Below, one piece after another: positions 22,077 to 32,184 of a stretch of DNA of 64,000 nucleotides. Under the pieces are notes generated by a model. The model had not been told where the DNA came from. It made no database searches and worked only from the letters and a program-made list of their open reading frames with translations. This stretch comes from Liriodendron chinense. Its lineage: Eukaryota; Streptophyta; Magnoliopsida; Magnoliales; Magnoliaceae. Numbering within the stretch: the first letter of the stretch is position 1; every line of letters begins with the position of its first letter. Location: positions 3,486,976-3,550,975 of the forward strand of contig ML058405.1 in assembly GCA_003013855.2 (NCBI GenBank). Direction: 5' to 3'. The translations under genes were made by a program, and so were the position numbers.

Positions 22077-24270
22077 ACTTAAGACCTTGTAAAAAGACTT
22101 CACTGAGAATATTCTTGATTTTTCATCCATCCATTACAAAGAATCCTTTTGAGAGGGAGACAAGACCACATTGGACAACAATTGCAGTAACTCCATCAGC
22201 TCTTCTATCTTTGCATCCTCCAAATTCCTTCTACACAGCAAGGCCCATATGACTTGTTCCCCGTGTATGGAAAAGCATTTTGTCAACACTTAAGTGACCG
22301 TCCAGAGCTACCCTCGCTAGGCTAGGGAAAATTTCGAACGAGTTTTGTACCCTCACCCAAATATCCTCCCAAAACCTTATGGATTTCCCATCCCCCACTT
22401 GAAATCCTACCCTTTCCCATAATTTGTTTTTCAACAATGCCACAACTCTCCATAGATATGGCACTCTATACAATGAGGACGGCTTTGTCCACCTACCCCT
22501 CTCATCTAACCCATATTTCCTTCCTAATACCTCCCTCCAAAATGAACCCTCTTCCACCCCAAATCTCCCAACCCATTTCCCTATCAATGCCAAATTCATC
22601 ACCTCCAAGCTCCTTAACTATGCTCCCCCTTGGCCCCACGGCTTGGAAACATCCTCCCACTTCATAAGAGATGGAATTTGTGATTATCAACCGCCCCCTT
22701 CCATAAGAAATCCCTCATCTTTTCCAATCTTTTTAAAACCGACTTTGGGCATTTGAACAATGACATGTAAACTAGTAGATTCAACATTGTCACCTTGATC
22801 AAAGTTAACCTTGCACCCAAAGATAAATATCGACCCTTCCATTGAGACAATTTACTTTCAAATCTCTCCACCACTTTATCCCACGAATGTTTCGTGGGTT
22901 TTCCAATGCATAAAGGAAGACTGAGGTACATGGTTGGAAAGGAGCCCTTCTTCATTGTTTTAAATAGCTACACTATGTAGCATGTAGCTCACGCTACGTA
23001 ACGTAGCATGGCCTTAATGCTACGTAGCTCATGAAAATAGCTTAAGTTGCATGTAGCCTTTGCTACATGATAATTTTCATAAGCTACACGCTATGTAGCT
23101 CACATGATGTTTCCAATAATTTGTTACATTTTTCCATTTCCAATAAAAATTAGTTAACCTTTTTAATGCTTCCAGTAAAATAATATAAAAAACAATATTA
23201 TATCAGTTTCATTGCTCTTTCTTTACCTTTACACTTAATCATTGCCCTTTCCTATCACTTTAGGTTCAATTTTGTTGCATCAAAAATCATGAAATTTTGT
23301 TGAATTTCATTATTAATCATTCTAATTTGGTATAGAATATCATGACATTGGTGCGACCAAGCACCTTGATTAAAAATTTAAAGGTTGTGTGTAGCTTACG
23401 CCTCACGCTATATAGCTTACGCCTCATGCTTCAAATGACTAAACGTTATGCTACACACTATTCGCTATTTAAAACACTCCTTCTTACATCCGAAGAGTGT
23501 CGCAAATGATTCTGCTTCCTCATTAGATATACCAACCCCCAATAATTCACTTCTGCTGATATTCACCGTCAAACTCGATAACGCTTCAAAACCTACAAAC
23601 TTGCTCGGAGATTACATACTTTTAAGGCATCTGCTTCACAAAATAATAATGTATCAGCAGCATATTGTAGATGCAACATCTAAAAATTCGAATTGTCCAC
23701 CCCAAAATCTTTTACCAAATTAGCCTCTGCCCCTCTATTAATCATTTTACTAAGGGCCTCCATAATGACAACAAACAAATATGGTGAAATGGGGCCCCCC
23801 TGCCTTAAGCCTCTTGAAGTTGAGAAGAAGCCCTTTGGAGAATTGTTAACCAAGATCGAGAATTTAGCCGAGGAAACACATTCTCTGATTCAAGAATGTC
23901 ACTTTAGGCCACAGTCTATTCTCCCCAATATATAGTCCAGAAAATCCCAATCGATATGATCATATGCTTTTTCAATATCCAATTTACATACAATTCCTTT
24001 CAAACCCTGTCTATTGTATGACTCTATGCATTTATGTGCCACTAACGCAGCGTCCACTATTTGTCTATCTTTCACAAAAGCCCCTTGCGATGGAGATATA
24101 ACTACCCCAATAACCGCACGAAATCCGGAAGCCAAAACCTTCGCCAATATTTTGTAAGGGCCAACAAGAAGACTTATAGGCCTATAATCCCAAAGGCTTT
24201 CGACGCCATCTTTTTTTGGAATTAATGCTATAAATGTAGCCCCAAAGCTCGGGAGCAATTCTTCCTTTCT
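22077..24270 (-). pseudogene. LINE reverse transcriptase domain (interrupted)
   Basis: Minus-strand 24258-23899 encodes the RT core (FIALIPKKDGVESLWDYRP, SPSQGAFVKDRQIVDAAL, VCKLDIEKAYDHIDWDFL), matching non-LTR RT. Around 23850-23490 the frame continues with RQGGPISPYLF and the catalytic box, which reads YAAD at about 23652-23667 in place of the family's F/YADD. After the MITE at 22953-23478, minus-strand 22955-22231 resumes with LPLCIGKPTKHSWDKVVERF and later GSFWREVLGRKYG. The enzyme would reverse-transcribe LINE RNA at the target site; this copy is inactive. Confidence 0.9.
22953..23478. mobile_element. TAGC-repeat MITE, copy 1 (hAT-like ends)
   Basis: The ends are CATTGTTTTAAATAGC and the inverted GCTATTTAAAACACT. 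Flanks share CCTTCTT (left CCCTTCTT at 22945-22952, right CCTTCTT from 23479), consistent with an eroded 8 bp duplication. Inside, GTAGC/GCTAC words and TAGCTTACGC repeats are dense near both ends. It has no coding sequence. A sister copy is at 59443-60033. Confidence 0.78.
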
Positions 24271-24889
24271 TGTAGAATTCTAAAATGAAACCCACCACAT
24301 CATGCTTAACCGTCTCCCAGAATTTCTAATAAAATGCTATTGGAAAGCCATCCGGCCTGGGTGCTTTATCACTTCCCAATTCCAAAACTGCTTTAACAAT
24401 TTTTCCTCTAATATAGGATTTTCCAACGATGCCGCCGCAACTAGGGAGATGGACTCAAAAAGGAGATTGTCTAACAAAGGCCTCTTCCAATCTTCTCTTG
24501 ACAATAGGTTCTAATAAAATTTAACAATGGCATCACACACCTTTGCTTTCCCTTCCACTCTATTCCACTCCACCATTAACGCTTTAATTTTTTTTACTCT
24601 TTCCTTTGTGCTCGCCAGAGTGTGAATGAATTTCACATTTTTATCACCCGCTTTCAGTCATAATGCCCACGATTGCTGCCTCCATTTAATTTCGTCCTCT
24701 CTTAACCTTGCGATATACTTCACACCTAATAGTGTTCCCATCTAACACTTTCCTCTTCCAATAATGCTTCTTCATTCTCTTTGATATCTAGAGATGACTT
24801 CATCCAATATCCTTACTGTTTCTTCTTCGTGAACCCCCCCAAAACTTTTGTTCTCTATAAGTATATGTTGATCTTACATTTTAATAATT
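24271..24889 (-). other. LINE linker between endonuclease and RT domains
   Basis: This is sequence of the same minus-strand LINE, heavily mutated. No long frame remains. The position fits the spacer that follows the endonuclease domain in L1 ORF2. Confidence 0.5.
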
Positions 24890-26300
24890 TCAATTTCTAG
24901 AATAGAATGAAACCCACACTCCCTTTAATCGAGAATGATGACCACCACTCAACTACTTTATCTGCAAATCCATCTATCTCAAGCCAGGCAAGCTCAAATC
25001 TGAAAGGCGAGGGGCCCCAATCCTCCTCCAGCTCCAACATTATTGGGCAATGGTCGGATGCCGGTCTAGGCAATCCCCTTTGATGCATTAATGGAAATTT
25101 TTCTATCCAATCCAGAAATAGAAGAAAGCGATCTAACCATGACTTCAATGGCTTGGCCTAACCATTTGACCAATCAAATTTTATCTCCCCCATTGGTTAA
25201 TCAACCATCTAATTTTTTGTAATCCAATCAAAGAAAGCCCTCATGCTACTAGATACCCTTCTACCATTTGATTTTTCATAGGAGAATCTCACCACATTAA
25301 AATCTCCTCCCACACACCACGGCACTGCCTACCTATTTCGACTTTCATCCAGCTCAACCCAAAATTTTGGTCCTTCGGCAACTTTTGCTTGGTTAGTAAG
25401 GAGAAACAAGGTTCTAACAGTGGATAACCTTAGGAGAAAAAAGATGGTTCTTCTGAATGTATGTGTTATGTGCTTCCGGAATGAGGAATCTGTGGATCAT
25501 CTATTTATCCATTGCGGATTTGCTAGGCAATTGTGGGAAAAGTTATTCAATCTCTTCGGAGTAATGTGTGTGTTGTTGAATTCCATTGGGCAATCCTTCC
25601 TAATATGGCACGGTGGCTTGCAAAGTAAGGTGGGGCGTAAAGTGTGGTGGCTAGCTATACTTGCGGGGTTATGGTTTTTATGGCTGTAAAGGAATAATCA
25701 GTGTTTCAGAAACCATTCGGGTTGAGTAGAGGAGGTTTTTCATCGAGCGAAACTGCATATAATTGAATGGGCAGTGGTCTCGACGGTTGTCGAACGTTTT
25801 CCTTGTAGTTGGGCCGAGCTATAATGGCTCTTTGGGTTGTTGTTGTATAGTTTTCCTTTTTGTAAATTCTGGCAGCGGCCTTTCTGAATATATTTTTCAT
25901 TTTCAATGTTCGAAAAAAAATACCCAAAATTTTGGTCTTAGTCTCGGTCTATTTGGCCCATATACCGCTAAAAACTCCATCTACAATTTGATGAAACATC
26001 TTTAAAAAGCACCTATACCAAAAACTGACCCATCCAACAATCTTCCTTGGTCCATAGACAGGAGTTCCATATTATAAGAATGCCCCCTGCTGATCCAACT
26101 GCGTCTAATGCTGCCCATTGTTTTGATTGTCCCCACCATACTGCATTAAGTATATGCTGGTCAATATTCTGAATTTTGGTTTCTTGAAAAGCTGCCATCT
26201 GAACTTTGTATCTCTTACATATATCCTTTACTTGAGCTCATTTCTGCACACACCCCAAACCCTTTACGTTCCATCTTAATATCTTCATTTAATTCCAACT
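24890..26300 (-). pseudogene. LINE endonuclease domain of ORF2, split by a LINE tail
   Basis: Minus-strand 26198-26013 encodes VQMAAFQETKIQNID-type EN sequence (M at 26198), including ETK and the later GILIIWNS pattern. Downstream, 25148-24897 gives WLDRFLLFLDWIEKFPLMHQ and RPASDHCPIMLEL. The SDH motif is a hallmark of apurinic-type LINE endonuclease. The two halves are separated by the plus-strand LINE fragment 25373-25921. The domain nicks target DNA to prime reverse transcription; stops and frameshifts make it non-functional. Confidence 0.85.
25373..25921 (+). mobile_element. 5'-truncated LINE tail with 16 bp target duplication
   Basis: ACCCAAAATTTTGGTC flanks it on both sides (25357-25372 and 25922-25937), a perfect target-site duplication. 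The insert encodes the zf-RVT region (EESVDHLFIHCGFARQLWEK, 25480-25540) and ends in a short A tract (25912-25920). It is a typical abortive reverse transcript, inserted head-to-head with the older LINE. Confidence 0.92.
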
Positions 26301-26514
26301 GATCCCATATCGCCCTTAGGTGCACTGGTTGTATATTCCTCCACTTCGCAATTATCTTCCACCTGAAAACTAACCATATCTCTGTCACTGCTCTGAATTT
26401 GTTCATGTGTTTCCTGGGGGTTTAATTGTCTACCTCTTTCTTCTACATAAACAAAGCTACAGTCCTCCAACCTATCCCCAGAAGTACCCCCACTAATCGA
26501 GCAATTTCTACCAT

Positions 26515-27208
26515 CAACGCTTTAATGCACCTCATCCTGTGCCATAGAAATTTTTCTATTGTGTACCTGCATGTCAAATATTTCATCAAGCACCTCATCT
26601 AAAGCCTCAAAGACAATTTCCTTATTATGCTCCTTAGTCACCTAACAATCGACTTCTAGCGGGGCCACCACCTTTGTTGCCGTCAACTCTGCCGATACTA
26701 CCCCATTTTTGTTATTCCTATCAGCTTCAAAGTCTGGAGATCCATCCATAACCATTATTCCCTCCGTTTAATGCTATACCATCTCCAGATTTCTATTGCT
26801 TCTTTCTAGCGTCTCCTGCAGGTCTTCTAGATTCCACATCCCTTGCAGTCGGACCTCAGTCGCCACATTAATGCGCCTCATCCCCTGTGCCATAGAAATT
26901 TTTCTAGTGTACCTACCTGTCCAATATTTCGTCAAGCACCTCATCTGCAGCCTCCGAGAAAATTCCTTATTATGCTTCTTAGTCAACTGACAATCGACTG
27001 CTAGAGGGGCCACCACCTTTGCTACCATCAACTCTGCCAATACTAACCCATTATCATTATTCCTATCAGCTTCAGAGTCTGGAGATCCATCCATAACCAT
27101 CATTCCCTCCATCGAATGCTCTACCATCTCCAGATTTCTATTGCTTCTTTCCGACGTCTTCCGCAGGTCTTCTAGATTCCACATCCCTTGCGGTCGGACC
27201 TCAGTTGG
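26515..27208 (-). repeat. about 345 bp tandem duplication within LINE ORF1
   Basis: Two adjacent units (about 26515-26868 and 26869-27208) share GGAGATCCATCCATAACCAT at 26736 and 27081, a period of 345 bp (115 codons). The minus-strand translation repeats MWNLEDL followed by ERSNRNLEMV, so the duplication is in frame. Confidence 0.9.
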
Positions 27209-27736
27209 GTCACCTGAGGTATATATAACCTCTTTCTTCTCGCCAATATCCCATCCTTGGGACTACTTGCGAAGTCATTTGACATTCTCGTACTCTTCCT
27301 GCTGTTTCATACCGTCCCCTAGAAAATTAGAAACCCTCCTAAAGCTTCAACATTCAACACCGTTATCTTCAAATCCAGTAGCTGTAATGGGTAGAACTTC
27401 GTTATTTTCAACTTCTTTCAGGGTAGAGACTTCACACATGCCACCACTTAGGTAGCATATGTGCTGGATAGAAAGACAGTGTCGCACGTGACTCTTTCTC
27501 CTCATGTGACTGCCAAGAGAGACTTCTCAACTCTGTCTTGGGAACCATGCTCTGCCATAATCAATGCCGAAACCTGACTTTCACCACGTGTCAGGAGGAG
27601 GTTTTCTCTCACATCGGCATCCCTGGTCAAGATAGTTGATATGTCTGACTTCTCCGACGACTTACCTCCTATTGTGACACATAATATAACCCATGCTCAT
27701 TCAATTCTGTTGTACCGCCTTTATCCCGACCATTAG

Positions 27737-28606
27737 TGATGCAGGGGCATGCGATGATCTAACCCTAGATGCATGTATATCAAGTTGGAAGATATTCAAA
27801 TAATAAAATTACGAAACTAACTACTTTTAATAAGAGGAAACTAACAAATCTCAACACGAAGATGAAATCCGTCCGTCCGGATCATGCCCCTTTTGCATAA
27901 AACCATGTAAAATCGTAAAACAGGGAGGATCTAGGGATATGAGGATATCCCAGATCTAGCATAGACCAGTCCACAGTCAAGTTTGGATCCGGTTATCATG
28001 GCTAGGCATCCCTCTTTTCGATTGTATCAAAAAGGGGGGGGGTTTCACAAAAGGACGAGGGATGTCGAAAAACAATGGGTTATCATGAAGTACGAATTAG
28101 GAATCAAAAGAAGCTTAACTTTCCTCGCACCTTGAAGAAAGAGAGAAGAGAAAACGGAAACTCCGGGGTGGAATCCTCAACACCCGAGGGCCAATCCTGA
28201 AACCCTAATCTCTCAACAAAGAGGAAGAAACTCACGAATTTTCTATTCATTCAATAATTTCGAAATAGGGTTCTCACAGTATATATAAGCTACGAAAATA
28301 AAAAAAAGTGCACTAAAGTGCCTGAAAACAAAAGAAATAACATAAAAACGTCTAAAGTAAATAACGACACTAAAGCGCCTAGAAACAAGGAAATAAATAG
28401 AAAAGCGCCTAAATGTAAATCCGCTCCATGGTCCAGCGGTCATGATGCTCCTACGCGATCCTGCATCTCGCGTACTCGTAACGCGTCAGAAAATGGGCCC
28501 AATGGGCCCGGCGTCCATCCACATCAACTCGTCTGCTCCAACACTCGATCTGCGACGTCGCCTCCTCTGGTACACTCTAAAGGGTGCACCACTGATGTCC
28601 GCATCA
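27737..28606 (-). mobile_element. solo LTR related to the chromovirus-type LTRs
   Basis: The 870 bp LTR has a perfect ATTAG duplication (27732-27736 and 28607-28611). Read on the minus strand it starts TGATGCGGACATCAG and ends CCCCTGCATCA. The end near 28570-28600 (TACACTCTAAAGGGTGCACC..GATGTCC) resembles 4485-4513. A TATATATA stretch is near 28280. It was probably formed by LTR-LTR recombination. Confidence 0.88.
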
Positions 28607-28648
28607 ATTAGGCACTGGACACGTCTGCTTATCTTCCTCCGGTACTCC

Positions 28649-28891
28649 CAAGGTATTCAAAAACTGTTACTTAACAGCTGTTACGTAACTGTAACGGCCA
28701 TAACCGTTAAGCGTTACAGGACCAAAACAGCCATAACAGGAAAAAAAAACTATCTGTAACAGCCCCGTAATGGCCCCATAATGGTCCCGAAACAGGTTTT
28801 TCCAAGAAAATAAAAAATGTTGTTACGGCCCGTATTGTAATGGTAATGGTGGTGGCCATTACAGCCACCGTTACCATTATTGAACACCTTG
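28649..28891. mobile_element. 243 bp non-autonomous hAT MITE
   Basis: It starts CAAGGTATTCAAAAAC and ends TTGAACACCTTG, with a perfect 8 bp duplication GGTACTCC (28641-28648 and 28892-28899). The ends match the hAT at 7902-13305 (CAAGGTGTTCC). The interior is full of GTAACGG / CCGTTAC-type words also found in that hAT's subterminal regions. No coding capacity. It is likely a derivative of this hAT family. Confidence 0.93.
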
Positions 28892-29594
28892 GGTACTCCT
28901 CACAATATCCCGAACTGTACACCTTCACTAAAGAAACCCAATGTCCGCCATTAACGAGCTTGCAACCTCGTCATCACCTTGTGTCCCTTGAGAAGTAACC
29001 TCTTCCACCACTTTCACCTCTAGTTCCACTTCCCCTACTCTAATTTTAACAATTCTTGGGACTGAGAAGGTGTTTTGTTTTCTAATTCGAACTCTAGCAT
29101 ATCGCAACTCCTCACCATCTTGAGTTCGAGAATCGATAGAGATTATAGAGCCGATGCATTCTCCCAACTTCTGGAAAAAAAATAATTAATCCAAAGCTCC
29201 AATGAGGTCCCAAAACTAGAAGCAGTACTCCTCCCAACCAAAAATAGAACATTGATCCAATCGTTGGATGCTCGTTGTCACGCCATTTCCTTTATGCACC
29301 CACCAATAGAACTGTTTCCAACAAATCTTCGACGGTTACAGAAATCAGATATACATTATCCTTGAATCTCTTTACCACAATATCTTATGCCTCAATACCA
29401 CTACAATGACCAACCAACCACTCTGTCATTACCTCTACAAATACATCTGAATGAGCTGAAGCTACTAAGCTGCATTTGAAAGAATTCACGGATTCTGTGA
29501 GCACCTTCTGACGTATATGTGCTTCTGACCCTTCCTCGGTTATTATCCTCCACACCCCTTCTGCCGATTACAGAGACTCGTCTTTGATTAAAAG

Positions 29595-29690
29595 AAAACC
29601 CCCATAGCTCAATGGAAGACTCTTCACTTCACTAATGAGGTCTCAAGTTCGAGCCCATCTTACCTACCAACAGAAATTCATCTTTTAAAA
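29595..29690 (+). mobile_element. SINE-like tRNA-derived fragment
   Basis: An A box TAGCTCAATGG (29606) and a B box AGTTCGAGCCC (29647) are at tRNA-like spacing. There is no acceptor stem or cloverleaf, so it is not a tRNA gene. No convincing target duplication was seen. Confidence 0.5.
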
Positions 29691-29699
29691 CAGGAAATA

Positions 29700-31729
29700 T
29701 ACAATTGATAGAACCAAGCAGCCTTTTGTGTTTGGACACCCATACTCATCACTTCTATAGCCCAGGTTGTCTATATAGGGGGAACCATCTTCAATGGTGC
29801 TCAAAAATCTATTGTACAAAAAAATCTTACCCATGCATCGAATGACGCCCTTTTTGGCTAATTTTTCCATTTGCAGCATACTGATCAGAGAGTTGAGATC
29901 TCCTGAAAGAACAGATATTTAGGGCATGGTGCACTAAATGAATTATCTTAATCGCAAAAGAGTGGACCCCACTAGTACAAATTCTGGACCAATCCAAAAT
30001 GTCATTTTGTCTAGTCAGCTTACATACCTTCAGATCACTCAAACTGTGACATGGAACCATGAATGCCGATCAAACTATCAAATCAGTTGACGTAAGTGCA
30101 GGAAGTACTGGAACCCAAAAGGGTCTTTTGGATGCATGGAACTCTTGACTTTGAAACTTGAGTTCAAGGTTCCAGCGTTTGGATAGATGCCCCGAGGGTT
30201 CCACTTAAAAATTCAGGTTCCACAAAAAGGGGCTAGTAGAAGGGAAGACAGATTCTTTCAGTAATGTTTGCAACTCTTTCCATGGAATTTGAGTCTGACT
30301 CAAATTTAATATTGGCCATTCCAATTACCCTTTTAGGTTCTACATTTCATATTTCCAATAGGAGAGGAGTCCAAATCAGCCCAGAAATGATAGAATTGAG
30401 GCTTAGGTGATTCGAACAAGCCTAAGAATAGTCCCAGTAGGAGAAAAAATGATGCAGACAAACTGAGATGGTTTGATCATGTGCAATGAAAACTAAGGAC
30501 AGCTATAATGAGGGGAACATTGATTAGGGTTGAAGGACCCGAAAAGAGGATGAGAGGAAGACCTAAAAGACTAGGTTTGAGGTGGTGAGAAGGGATATGA
30601 AGGCTTCTTCATTTATTGAGGATATGGCCTAAGGACTGAGTGAGAAATAGAATTCCTAACGCAGACTAGAAATACTTGGGACATGGATCTCATGAAATCA
30701 AATACATTCATAGTACTCTCAAGTCTCAACCATGCCTCTGTTGAAAATCCATTCTCTTTTCTAATTCAGAAAGAGCCGACAAGATTTTTAGGATAAATAA
30801 CATTATCATGAAGAAGAGGAATTGTATGGTCTTTGTTCCGGGACGCTCTACAGCATCCTAAAGCCTTGAACCAAGATAAAGGGTGCCCATGATTCAGTGC
30901 CCCAGGCCATTGACCTGGTCGACCCCGTTGTGCATCAATGATCAACCTAATGGAATTATAGAACAATTGCTTAATCTCTTGATTGGAAAACCACAAATAG
31001 ATGGCTACAACAAGATACAGCAGTGGTTCAGACTCAACAGAAAAGAAAGGACAAAAATTGGATACCTAGAATATTCCAATCTGGGACAATTCTGGGGAAT
31101 CATCCATCCATGGTGAGGTCAATCAGAACAACGGTCCCGCCATCAGATCATAGTCCCAATCTCTGAACCAATACCCACTTGTATGAACTCAAGATCTTTA
31201 CACAATTCACCGGCAACACTAAAGATGTCCAATCCACAACCATCAATACTCAAGGCCTTATTCTGGCCATTCCAGTAACCACATTTGTAAGCCACTAATT
31301 GGAATGCTAGGATCTTCCAATCTGCAATGCCTTTGCCGTGAAGCCAGAAGATCAACGGTCTGGATCACCAAACCTGGGCCCTCACAGACTCTGGCAAATC
31401 ACAAAACCCTATAACTAGTATGAAGAAGAAAGGGGGTCGAGATGGAAAGGGTACCTGTTGTTTTTCAATGTTCATACAGCAACCGTTCATTGGCCCTTCT
31501 TCCGCCATTGATAGAGAATGACAGGCTAGGGAAGAGCAGGAAAAAAACTCAGAAAGAGGAGAAAGAAGAAGAAAAGGAGTCTTCTTCCGCTCGCGCGGAA
31601 GGCGATCTGATGCAGGCTAGAAGGACGAGAGAGTTATTGTCCACGTGTTTGGGGGACCCGTATCGCTGACGCCCGGACGCGGTTTGTCTGGTGACCCCAA
31701 CATAGCCAGCTAGCTGGTGACAAAGCACT
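29700..31729. other. no gene recognised; LINE-like remnant near 30440-30610
   Basis: On the plus strand about 30455-30610 resembles a weathered non-LTR element tail (LRWFDHVQ, then EKRMRGRPKR). The rest, including a Glu/Lys-rich frame at 31442-31669, shows no family signature. Short AT-rich open frames on the minus strand at 30766-30996 and 31143-31355 are judged chance. Confidence 0.45.
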
Positions 31730-31732
31730 GTG

Positions 31733-32160
31733 GGCCCGACCATGATGTATGTGGTTTATCCACGCCGTCCATACATTTTCCAGATCATTTTAGGGTGTGA
31801 ACCCAAAAATCAGGCAGATCCAAATCTCAGGTGAACCACACCACAGGAAAACAGTGTTGATTGAACGTCCACCATGAAACAGTCGTGATTGAATCCCCAC
31901 CATCAGAAGCTACATGGATTCCACCGGAATGTTTATTTGCCATCCAAACCTGTTGATAAGGTCACAAAGATCTAGATGAAGAGACCCGATAAATATCATC
32001 TTGATCCCAAGCTTTCGTCGCCCACAAGATTAATAGTCAATTACCACTGTTTCGAGTACTATGGCTCCATTTGAGATTTGAATCTGCTCCATTTTACGGA
32101 TCATGCCGTAAAATGAGCTTTCAATATAGATGGACGGCATGGATGTAGTCATGGCGGCTT
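31733..32160. repeat. single magnoliid-type inverted-repeat unit
   Basis: This is a stand-alone copy of the unit arrayed at 15200-17620. The left arm is GACCATGATGTATGTGG..CCACGCCGTCCAT; the right arm ATGGACGGCATGGATG..CATGGCGG is its imperfect reverse complement. Its solitary state suggests that the unit itself is mobile, a MITE-like foldback. Confidence 0.78.
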
Positions 32161-32184
32161 ACACCTGATCAATGATCAACGTGT

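Larger units (their letters stand above)
26480..29500 (-). pseudogene. LINE ORF1 region, interrupted by a solo LTR and a MITE
   Basis: Minus-strand 29167-28928 encodes MGECIGSIISIDSRTQDGEE followed by ARVRIRK and VKIRVGEVELEVKVVEE, the pattern of the DUF4283-type RNA-binding region of plant LINE ORF1. The C-terminal part lies at 27700-26480 and includes a 345 bp in-frame repeat. ORF1 protein coats LINE RNA. It is split by insertions at 27737-28606 and 28649-28891. Confidence 0.72.
14700..29560 (-). mobile_element. L1-type LINE, nearly whole but split by seven insertions
   Basis: Read on the minus strand, the parts come in the right order: ORF1 nucleic-acid-binding region (29500-26480), endonuclease (26300-24890), reverse transcriptase (24270-22077), zf-RVT region (18538-18001) and C-terminal tail with A-rich 3' end (14926-14700). 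The insertions total about 9.0 kb, leaving close to 5.8 kb, a normal length for plant L1. Insertions are at 14930-17997, 18247-18431, 18539-22071, 22953-23478, 25373-25921, 27737-28606 and 28649-28891. All frames contain stops and shifts, so the copy is dead. Confidence 0.85.

Noticed and set aside
29595..29690. Possible tRNA gene
   Set aside because: A and B boxes only; flanking bases do not pair into an acceptor stem.
31442..31669. Glu/Lys-rich 75-codon frame as a small gene
   Set aside because: Low complexity, no conserved motif, no splice or homologue support.
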